NCBI GenBank assembly: GCA_000226015.1
Contig: JH152685.1
Coordinates: 4,100-51,985, forward strand
Reading direction: 5' to 3'
DNA: 47,886 nucleotides
DNA from: Mnemiopsis leidyi
Lineage: Eukaryota; Ctenophora; Tentaculata; Lobata; Bolinopsidae
Shown here: positions 21,906 to 32,600 of the stretch, piece after piece
How positions within the stretch are numbered: the stretch's first letter is position 1
Layout of the letters: each line of letters starts with the position of its first letter
Notes under the pieces: generated by a model
What the model was told of the DNA's origin: nothing
Database searches by the model: none
What the model saw: the letters and a program-made list of their open reading frames with translations, nothing else
Program-made: the position numbers and the translations under genes

Positions 21906-23201
21906 ATGTTAACGGCAGTGAACAGTTTCACACTAAAACTCTACGATCGACCGCACACATTCGATATCACTGGTAAATCTGTTTCTGTCAGAGAAAACAC
22001 TTCACTTCTCTGGAAAGGACCATGCGATGTTAGTTCTGTGAACCCAGTCTATAACAGCTCCTCCTCTGCCTACCTCAAGTTAGCAAACAATACTGGTTAT
22101 GTCTTGGAGGTAGGAAAAGTTGGTTTGAAAGAGGTAGCAAACCTCTCTTTCTGTCCCGATGCAGTTTACGCAACACCAGATTCCCTGATTTACAACGACA
22201 AGAAATCGTGTCATCTCTTCCATCTGAAATCTGGAAAACAGTCCGTTAAACTAAACCACCAACTTATTGGCTACGACTTTCAAACTGATAACTACATTTT
22301 AAAGCTGACAGATGAAACTCACGTCTACCTCAACTCCGGGAAACTAAAACCCTACAAAAACCTATGTCTAAACTCAGTTACATCTTTACCGATAACCTGG
22401 GTTTCGATCTTATCGAGCAGTTGCTTAATACTAGGAACATCTTACCGCCGGGTTATGTATGTACGTGATGGAATCATTAGGTCACACTTTAAGCTGTCCC
22501 ACTCAATCGAGCATGTTCTTCCTATAAGTGACATTCAGATTAGCGTTTCAGGAAGCTGCGTTGTGACTGAGATGAGTGTACCTGTTTTAGGTGTGTTAAC
22601 GAGTCCTGACGTCGAAGAGGGGAATGTCAGCAGTGCTATGCGTCAGTTGGCGGTCTCTTGTGATAATCACATTAAGAAACAGCTGACTGAGTTGAACAAG
22701 CTATATCTTCGTAAGGAAAAGAAAGTGGAGTTTCTAGAAGATATTTGGAATAAACTTTTTGAGTTAAAGCAAGATAATGTTGTCAGTGAACGCAACACTT
22801 TCTCTGATCATGAGTCCAAGAGAAGAAAGTTACACAGTTTGTCTTCAAGTTCTGTAGACTCGCTTAGACAACAGCTGCCCTTCCAAATACCGATACCACC
22901 AAATACTTCAACTCGAACATCTAGCTACATACAGTCAGATAGCACTGTATCAGTGTATTGTTCAGACGTCTCAGGACCTCTTTTAGGGTCACGTGGCGAC
23001 TATTCTAGTGATAGTTCTGATTGTATGAAATTTTCAAGGGATTGTCCGTTTGAAAAGACGCACGATGTAAAGATAACTTCTGAATTCAGAGAAAAACTTA
23101 GGAAGATGTTTGCCGAAGCGTTAGTTTCTGGACAAGACGATCCTATGATTGATTCATTGGCACATCTAGCCAATATTGTATTAGCAATCGATGATAGATG
23201 A
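21906..23201 (+). CDS. Uncharacterised intronless protein, 431 residues
   Basis: A single uninterrupted frame of 431 codons begins at the first ATG after an in-frame AT-rich leader and is followed by AATAAA at 23263. Its codon use resembles neighbouring exons. Residues 1 to about 240 are a string of short hydrophobic beta-like strands alternating with polar turns, suggesting a beta-propeller or similar all-beta fold. Residues about 245-300 are rich in Lys, Glu and Leu and probably form a coiled coil. Residues 300-370 are Ser-rich and low in complexity, and the last 45 are helical. There is no signal peptide or membrane segment. I do not recognise the family. Propeller plus coiled-coil proteins of several complexes (for example nucleolar t-UTP or Fanconi core subunits) share this outline, but no diagnostic motif is visible. 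It lies between two intron-rich genes, so an origin by retroposition is possible. Confidence 0.8.
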   Translation: MLTAVNSFTLKLYDRPHTFDITGKSVSVRENTSLLWKGPCDVSSVNPVYNSSSSAYLKLANNTGYVLEVGKVGLKEVANLSFCPDAVYATPDSLIYNDKKSCHLFHLKSGKQSVKLNHQLIGYDFQTDNYILKLTDETHVYLNSGKLKPYKNLCLNSVTSLPITWVSILSSSCLILGTSYRRVMYVRDGIIRSHFKLSHSIEHVLPISDIQISVSGSCVVTEMSVPVLGVLTSPDVEEGNVSSAMRQLAVSCDNHIKKQLTELNKLYLRKEKKVEFLEDIWNKLFELKQDNVVSERNTFSDHESKRRKLHSLSSSSVDSLRQQLPFQIPIPPNTSTRTSSYIQSDSTVSVYCSDVSGPLLGSRGDYSSDSSDCMKFSRDCPFEKTHDVKITSEFREKLRKMFAEALVSGQDDPMIDSLAHLANIVLAIDDR

Positions 23202-23683
23202 ATTGAAGTTTCAAGTCAACTCGTTAGATTTTGTTGTGTATACATAGCAGAAACATATTTTAAATAAATCTGCGTTATTTGATAGTTTTATTGGTTTATA
23301 GATAGTAAGTCTTAATATTGTTAATTTTACTGTGTTAAATTTACGTTGACATGGTCCTGAACGATATGGTAGATGCAGCTTTAGATTAACGATACTTAGA
23401 TATTTGTTGCGCTATGCGCTTATTGCTTTGAATTCTAGCTGATGATTAAGTTTAGGAAAGAATTGTTTTTGTTTAGTTACACAATGTAAATTGATTCATT
23501 GATGTCTTTACTTGATTAAATCTCTCCTCATCTTTTATAGAGAGTTAAGAAGAGAATATTTTGAGTGCGGAATGATATTGTTTCAAATTTATGTATAATG
23601 CCCGTTTCCATTCACAATTTTTGGCAAGATAGAAAAAAAGTTTAAGACCAGATTCCAGATACTAATCATTCAATCTCGATAGG
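23202..23683. other. Intergenic between the 431-residue gene and HEATR1
   Basis: About 480 AT-rich bases hold the polyadenylation signal AATAAA at 23263-23268 and the presumed HEATR1 promoter and 5' UTR. I see no exon or repeat. The ATG of HEATR1 follows a short leader directly. Confidence 0.5.
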
Positions 23684-26600
23684 ATGACGTTGCTGTCACA
23701 ACAACTCCAGAAGCTAGCTCTCCCAAAGGAGCAAGTTAAAGGAGGTGCCATACAACATTCCTCTCTGATCTTCTCTACTCGCATTGCTTCCGACTATGAC
23801 GTTCAAGATATCTACGACATCGGAATAAATGGGTTCGAGGAACTGGTAACACTCAATCCTTGCTTTGCTCAGTTTAGAAATACTCTCTTTCACCCAAACG
23901 CTGGAAAATTTGAAAGGATGCTGAAAAGTGCAGAATTTCTAGCTGGAGTTGACAGTGAAATTGAGCTGTTTCTTGCTCACGTTTCGAACTATGGTCTCCT
24001 CTCTCCCGCACACAAAGCGCTTGAATGGCTTGTCAGATCTTACAAGATCCACATCTACAACTCTGAGGCACTTCTCTACGCTTTTATTCCACTACACGAT
24101 TCCAAAGTTTTTGCGAAAATCCTGGAAATTACAACTTTACCGGACAATTGGAAATGGTTGGAGACTGCTAAAACTAATAACGTTAATGTTGGACGCACCG
24201 AGTTGGTAAAGCTATGCACATCAAACCCTCACTACCTGACCTACTTCATGGAGAGAGTGATGAAGATGATACATCTGACTCAGAACATGGCCAAAGTTCA
24301 CCACTCCTTCCTGGTTACCCTGGTTTTCTTGGTGCTGGAGCAGTTTGAAGAGGTCCCTCCTGATGTCATACCCAAGATCTACTCCTGCATAATAACAGCT
24401 ATAACCAGCTCTAACAAGGACCTCAAATCGGCCGGCTACATCATAACAGGACAGGTGACTAGGAAGATCACGCTAAAGGATCACATCGTACGTGAGTTGA
24501 TCTCCACCTTAGTCGCTCACCCTAGTCCCTCGTTGACCAAAGAGCTGATTCTCTGTATCTCGTGCATCCTGCACTACCACCCTGTGTCCGATCTACCTGT
24601 TGGTCTGATTGAGCTGATGTTGCAGGACCAGTATATCCTTTCTCTGGGTGTGATTTACGAAAAAAACGACATCGGTGGGCTTATCAAGGAGTTGCTCGTC
24701 ACTGGAATCGATCTATGTTTCAAAGCTGAATCTCTCTTTTCCGAGAAACTTTCTAGAATGTTCCAGATCCCGGGTCTTCCTGAAGAAATCTTGACCAGCG
24801 TTGTTGAACGTTACTTCGAGCTGTACTTTAATTCCTCACAGGAAATAAGAAATTCGGATTCTGTAAATCTTCTCGGAGACATGCTTTCCACGGACTTCTC
24901 GTCTCACGTCCAAGATACATTCCAAAAGTTCCACTCTCAAGGCTGTGATATGGAAGTTCTGGGACAACTTAAAGCTCTTATCCTTGGAAAGTACCTCGGA
25001 AATGAATCTGCGCAGAAAATAATGGAGATAAACCACGATCTTCCTGGTATCAGAATGCTAGGTCTACTGAAGATATCCGAGAAGTTGGAGTCTGGCAGTG
25101 AGCTGTCTGCCAAGGAGGAAAACGAAATATCTGGAACAATTGTGTCTAGAATTACTGATGTTGACGACTCAGTTTCGTTGAAATCGCTGGAGATGATAAA
25201 GATGTTTCTAAAGAACCCGACAGTTGTCGAATCCGTGAACTTCGCTGTCCTACAGAAGGTACAGTCGATGGTTGGTGATCTGAAGAAACTGAACCAGGAC
25301 ACAGCTGTTTCCCTCATCGCATCTCTTGTTGGTTTCCCCGATAGCGAGCAGGTGTTAAACACGCTGCTACTGGCTCTGGTCAACTTCATTCCTCTTTGTG
25401 ATCAACACCGCACCAAGCAGATTGCTGTTCAACTCAGGTCAGCTTTATTTCTTCGTCGAAAGATTCTATAATTCCAGTATTCCAAATATTTTTTCTGTTT
25501 ATTAATTCTCTAAGTGAATTTGTCGCACAACACATTATCAACTTGTTCCTATGAACACCTACACAAGCTGCCTGGAGATTTAAAAACCAAACTTCTACAG
25601 GTCGAGCGAGCCGCTAAAGAAACTTAGCTCCTCCCTCTCTTCCTCCTCCAACTTCGAGGCCCTGCTAGCGCACGTGCGCGACTCTCCTGCACGTGCTACA
25701 CTGATGGAAGTGATGTGCAGGGTACCAACTCCTCAACACTTCAAGTTGCTGTGTTCTCTAGTTCCCTGGATTGAGGGAGGTGAAGTCAGTGTGCTGGTCC
25801 GCTACTTTGTGTCTCTACTCAACACTGCCGTGGACAGAAAGGTTCGTGTTTGATGTTTGGTAAAAGTCGAGAGTTTCTTAAGTCGACATGATTCTTTGTC
25901 TTATCTAACTTTCTCACGTTTTTACAGTTCGAGTACAAGGAAATGATTATTCAAGCTGCAGAATACGAGGGAGTTATTTCTAAAGCACCAAAGTTCTTTA
26001 AGAACTTTACCATCATGAAACGCGTAAGTTGACCTTTAAAGTTTCACTTTTTTGAATTGTACATGTATATCCTTAAGACTCAGTCCTTTGAAATAATAAT
26101 CAACTATTTCATGCTTCTAAACATTGTTGTGATGTCTCTCTACTTACTTCAAACAATCCTCAGGAGTGGGAGTTAGTGGGTCTGGTTCTGTCTGCTCTGA
26201 CACTGCTCGCTCCGAAGATATCATCTCAACAAGATATAAAGATTCTCCTGCTCTACTTGATCAGATCCTGCTCTCTTCACCCTCCCTGCAAACCTCTCAT
26301 AGGTGCTATGGACAAGGGGCTAACCTACAGCGTCGCTATGAAGGTTGGTACTTGACTACAATTTTATATTCAAATAACTTGAGATTTAGATGATTTTGCT
26401 CCAAAAGCTTTCTTGCATGACTTTTACCGTCGAAAGCATGACACAAAAAAATCTGTACCGATCTAACTCTAGTAAAATATTCAGGTTGCACTACATGAGG
26501 ATCCAACCTCGCTCCTCTCCTCTGAAGGACTAGACAGTGCCGAGTCTCTTGATCACATGTTAGAGTGTCTCAGATTGGTGAAAGTATCTGAACAAGACCT

Positions 26601-29600
26601 GATTAGTGTGTTCCCTTACTTGCTGTGTGCTCTTGTAGCTCCCCAACAACCGGTTAGTGTTGGTTCATATTTTTGCACACTGCAGGATTTTTATTGGTAG
26701 CTAATAGTAATTTCCATTGAAATTGATCTTTAATTGAGGCAGAATACTAACATTTCTTCTCCAGGTTCGATCATGGGCTTACAAAAGACTCAAGACAATC
26801 TCCAAGCTGGATGCTACTTCTTCAACGGCGGTTGCAATTTTACAGAAACTGCAGATCAACAAAAACATAGAAATAAATGCGCTTAAACAGGTATCTTTCA
26901 GTTAAATTTCTTAAGCAGATTTATTAAACAGCTTTTAAAAATTGTTCCAAATTCATATGAGAGTGAAAATTATTACCATAGAATCACTTTCGAGTAAATT
27001 ATTAGGAAATGGGGAGAGTATGTTCAAGTGACAGCGCTGATCTAGCATCTTGGCTGGAGAAAACTCTACCACATGGAGAGGAGTTAAGTACACTGTACGA
27101 GATCCTTGGAGCTGTACAACATCCTGCCAAACTGAGATACGCTCTGCAGCTCATTCAGGTTTGTGTCATCTTAAGTATCTGACTGATTTCTTTTTTCGTG
27201 GTGAAAAACTAAGAAATCTCCGTATAGCTAAGTCGGCAGGGTTTGGACTGTGGTGTGTAAATTTCATTCCCTCAATATTTTCACTTTTTCAAATCTTGAA
27301 GTCAATGCAACTGTTATTTCCCCCTTCTCACAACTCGCAATATTTACAGAACGGAGCTAACCGAGGTGCAATGTTGGGAGACTTCACTCCTGCGACAACC
27401 TCTCTCCTCCTTAACGATCCCACCCTCCTTCAACTCTTCTTCTCTGCCATGGAGACAAACCCTGGATTGCTTGCGGAGGCGCTAAACCCAGAGTTCCTAG
27501 GAGGACTCCCAGACTCGTCACGTGATGACATTGTGAGAGTCATGTTGGGAGAGTGCAACAAGAACTGGGAAGAACATGTCAAGCTGACTATCAGACAGGT
27601 AGTTTTGTAGACTTTATAGTGGATCTTGTAGTGTCTGGTCTGATTTGTAGAGACTGAGACGGGAGGTAGATGACTAACAATCGGAGATTTCGACTAAATA
27701 TTTATTATAGGTACTTTTGTCTAATGTTGTCATGTTGAGTAACGGTTAGGCGTCGAGACTAGGATTTTGGTTAACTAAGGACGGCTTTTTAAAAATTTAA
27801 TGTGCCTATTTGGTGTTGTTTACTGATCATTATTTTATTAAATCGTGTGAAACTAGGTATAGATGCTAGAACCAATAATATAATCACCTTGATTTAGTTT
27901 TTACAATAAACAAATCGTTGCAGAAGCTGACCGAGCTGCCGGTTGAGATGACTCTTCCTGTGATGTTGAGTATCTTAAAAGAAAAGGATGTCTTCAATCC
28001 ACACCTTCTACTTGTTCTCAATATGCAAGTTAGTTATTTAGTATGATGTTATCTTCAAGGTGGCCTTTATGATTTTTTAGATAAAATTACATGGGTTTCA
28101 CAACTACTCACACAAAATTTAAACCTTTTCAGTTTATAGGTCACTCAACTACATGAATTTGTCGAGGAAGTTATGAGACTTACAACTTTTTCAACTTATC
28201 TTTTATGCCAAAATTCCTAGACATTCCTTAATTAGAATTAATTATTGATGATTTTAACGAATGGCTATTGGCTTTCAATGAATAATTACAAATAAGGATA
28301 CTGCCATTACTTAAAACTCAATAGTGTTATTAAATCATATCAACAACATTATCATTTACTCAAATAACAGACATGACACCACCACATCAACTCAGTCATT
28401 CGCAACTTCATAACAATAACGATTCTAGCCAACGAACTGCTGAATGGTATCATGTCGAATTCATCTGGAAACTCAATGATACTATTTTTGGACGATTTCC
28501 GCCCGTAAAGTCTCTCACCTCTTAACTTTCTCACAGAAAGTAACTTTAGACGCAGGCCTATCACAAGAGTCCTTGTGATACAAACTGGTTTCGGCTCTAG
28601 AGTTCCTGGTAGCGTTAACGCTAAGTTCAATCCTGGAATCCCTCTTGGATACGACCGAACCGCCATTAGCCTCGGTTATTGAGTTCATGTTCATGAGCAC
28701 GGTCACTCCCGCAGCCGAAGTTCTGGATGGTCTACCCATGCCCGTTAGTTTCCTCGAGTTTTTGGTGATGGCTGCTTTGAGGGCGGTTCCTCTAGCGATC
28801 AGGATGAGGGGGTTGAAGGCGGCGTTAACAAAGGGGGCAACAACCCCAGTAAGGAATCTCAGTTTGTACTGTACCTTTAAATAATTCGCATGGTTGTCTG
28901 TATGGATGTCGGTTTCCTCGTAAGCGGCTTTGCAGATAGTGATTGGGTTTACCACATACACAGTGTTGCACACGAAAAACAGCACCGTCATCATGAAGAT
29001 AGTTGTCGTGATGTTTTTCTGGGTTTCCGTGTTGGTCGTCTTTTCCGGTTGCAACTTCAGCAAGGTCCGAGCTTGTACTGCCATACACACCACAACCACT
29101 AGCGAGGGGAGCAGATAAGGCAGACAGATAAAGAGGGCTGCGTTCCTGCATTCTTCCAATCGACCGTCTGTAGATACATAGCCTACCAGGTACTGCCCAG
29201 GTGTGTACAGGTAAGTGTCAAACAGACTAACATGGCCTTTACCTCTCTCTAAAGTAATCTGGACTGCAGTGTAGATTATCCAACCGAAACTATACAGTAA
29301 TGTCGCTATGACGAACAGTCTGTTTTTTATCCTGTAGAACGGCTGGATTATGTTAATGGTCCTGGCTACTGCTATGGTCAGGTTGAGGAAGACAGAAACC
29401 TTGAAGGTGACAGAATACAGAGCATAGGCTGGAAGAACCAGATCTATGGATATCTGGGTCCAGTGTTTCTGGAAAAAGAGAATAAGAGAGATGAGAACTG
29501 CTGAGACGGCAGTGAGGAAGTCCGTGCTAGAAACAAACAGGTACATCAGTGGAACAGTTTCTTTTCTCTTCTTGAAGTAGAAGCCCATCACGAAGATGTT

Positions 29601-32600
29601 GAGGAGGAGAGCTTGAAGACCCAGGATCATGTTAAGGGTTGCCATGGTGTAGGTAAACTCGTCTCCCAGGTAACGTTTGGTGTCTGAGAAGTGTGTGATG
29701 ATAGGAGCATCAGTGATGAGAGAAACTTCCCTGCTACCCGGGTAAGACTCGCTGAAAGTTTCTGTGTTTGAGGTGTCATCTGCCATGATCCTGTCAAAGA
29801 AAACATGTTATTGATAGAACTATTTGGTCAAAATAACAACTGTTACAACTTACAACGCTTTGCTAGTTCAACTTTTCGATTTATTCGAGACAATAATTTG
29901 TATATGATACTATTCAAAATTCAAAACGCATGGTTAGGATGCATACATACGCTAATACTATTGGGGAGGCTCAGAATAGTGCAAATAAAAAGTTTCTAAT
30001 CTATCCCACAGGCCACAAAAGTAAGTTCATATCAGTTTCATTAAGATTAGCAGTCAAGATCGGAGATAGCGATTCGATAACTTCATCATAAAGGAAGATG
30101 ACGAAGTACATCATTACGTTTACATTGAGAAAATATGATAATATTTCGTCTCTGGCATGGTCGGAAGATCTTGAGTCTTAGAAAATGTTTGCATTTATCT
30201 TAAGATTTGGTATAACATAGTCCAAAGACAGCCTTTTTGTTGGAAATATTACAGCCGTGTGACTAAATGGACTAACATTCTGTCACTGTATATACAATTC
30301 ATGAAATCGAATAAATTAAAATGGGTAAATACTTCCTTTTAAAGACAGCTTGGCCTAACATAATTTATAACACCAATGATGGATACAAACTAACAATGAT
30401 TATCCATGGCAACAGTACAAAACACCCAGGGTTAAAATCTAAGGATCCGCAACTGTCCTGTCGGCTGGACCTGAACCTGTTACCCGTCTGAATTTATATC
30501 AAGCTGTAAAATTGTGATCTGGAGACTACACAATTATCATAATGGTACCAGGGAACTAACTCAGCCGACTTGTAACCATGGTTATTAGCTGGAGATAAAT
30601 CAGGTGCCCCTAATAGCAGTATTATTGCACTGCTGTTAGGCTGGCGCGATGGTTGCTGTGAGAGATTATAAAAGCTTGAATTTTCGCCTGACGCGAGTAT
30701 CAACATAATGATCCATAAGGTGAATCGCTATCAGTGCATTGGGGATTGCTTAAATCTAAGGCTTTGAACTATTAACGTATTATACTATAATAATTATACC
30801 ATTATGCCATACTTTAAAACCATATAAGTTGTTTAAATGCGGTGATAACCTGTTACTATCTGATACAAACAGTTAAACGATCAAATGGCGCCTGTTTCTC
30901 ATGCTTTTATTGGTCAAAAGTAAGGATAAAGTTACAATAAAAGTTAAGCGCATCCGCAACTGTCATATGGCGATTAGGAGTCAAAAATGATGCCAATAAT
31001 AGTTGTGGTTTGGATAGTAATATTGAAACCAGATGGATGTTTGCTGTTTGACCTTAACGTTTTCCGGCAACACGAATGTCTGAATTTATCGAAATACTCA
31101 AACCGAAAGGCGGGTTATATACGACATTTCCCTACCCAAATTTAGTAAGCTTCGTTTCCGGGAGATTACAAAAATCGTCCACATTTTCCGGCCTCTACAA
31201 CTACATTAGCTCATCACTATCCGTAACAGAACTGACGTTAAAAATAAAACGTTCTGCAACTGTCAAAGACCGTCAATGATTTGAGCAGGTGCAGTATGCC
31301 AAATTGGCCCCGGGCGGTCAGGGACGGGGCACCAGGCCGGAACACGCCCCACCACGACCCGGAATAGTCGCGTTTAATGGAGCCCTGTGTGTCGGTAAAC
31401 AGCTTGTATGTGTCCAAGGAGGAGTAATGATTATAACAAATTAGCAATAGAAGAAATCCCTGTAGCAGGCATTTTCAGTTGTCCGGACTAAAGCTCCGGC
31501 CAGTGTTTTGGACGCTTATTGACCGGTTCAATACAACAGCAATCCAACGTCATAATAGTTTCTATACTAGGTTAATTTTGTTTTTGAATTTAGTCCAGAC
31601 GATCAGGGCTCAGAAAGGGTCCGATTTGGCAGAGACGACAAAAAATAGGGAACGACCGATCGCTTGGCATTATTGTCTATTTACTGAACGGTCTTTAGTC
31701 GCTTGACGTCTACGAAGACTTAGCACACAGTGGGCTAATGATTTTTTATCTGTTCGTTATTAGCATTAATCGTAAATCTCAAAATGTGCATACGAAGCAG
31801 AGCACCGATTTGAGCTTAGCCTTAATTTTCAGGTTAACTTCCGATGGAATAAACTTTATAACAGATAGAATAGCAAATTAATTTTTTGTCAAATATGTTT
31901 GATTGGCTCTCAGTAATCACTTAATTCAGTGCCGGCAAGAAATTAATATGCAAATAAAGCTGTTGATAGAACTTCTGTTTGAGGAGAATTAATGAAGTGC
32001 TTAATCCAAATTGAGGCTTGTTAAACCCGTGAAAAGAATTAGACCGTCTGATGTCGTCTACTCGTCTGAAAAAAGTCGTAAAATGAATGAAAAGGGTACC
32101 TGAAGGGGCCTAGACGCACCAGATGCTAAACTAAAGATCTTACAGAAACACCCTACCCAAACTTCTTTTAAAACTTTGGAACTTGTTACAGTCCCATTTC
32201 ACCCCTTTTTGACGGTTCATTAAGACGGTTTGTAACAAAACAATTTATCAAGATGTCACGTCAACCAAACGAGACATCACAACATCACATATTTCAGGGT
32301 GCGGCGAATGACGAGCTAGCCACAGCTCTCTTCGAAATACTTCCAACACAGAAGGGAAGCGAAGAGGACACAGTGGCGCTACTGACAACTGTCTGTTCTA
32401 AACTCGGCAAAACAACACCCCTCACTCCCTCCGCCCTGCGGGCCATCGTGGACGTGATCAGGGAAACAAACAAGGAAACACACAGACACGCCCTTCACCA
32501 CGGCTGCATTGTCTTGCTATCTAAACTGGCTGCTCATTTCCCAGTATTGGTACTCGATCACGTGATTGCTATCTTCACTTTCATGGGCGACAGCACTATG

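Noticed and set aside
24937..25389. 150-codon minus-strand frame within HEATR1
   Set aside because: Antisense shadow of the large first HEATR1 exon.
30494..30706. 70-codon minus-strand open frame upstream of the antisense receptor
   Set aside because: No motif and no splice link; could at most overlap an untranslated exon.
32253..32297. ATG at 32253 as start of a separate gene
   Set aside because: The downstream sequence is HEATR1 and there is a strong acceptor (ATATTTCAG) at 32297 in the right phase.
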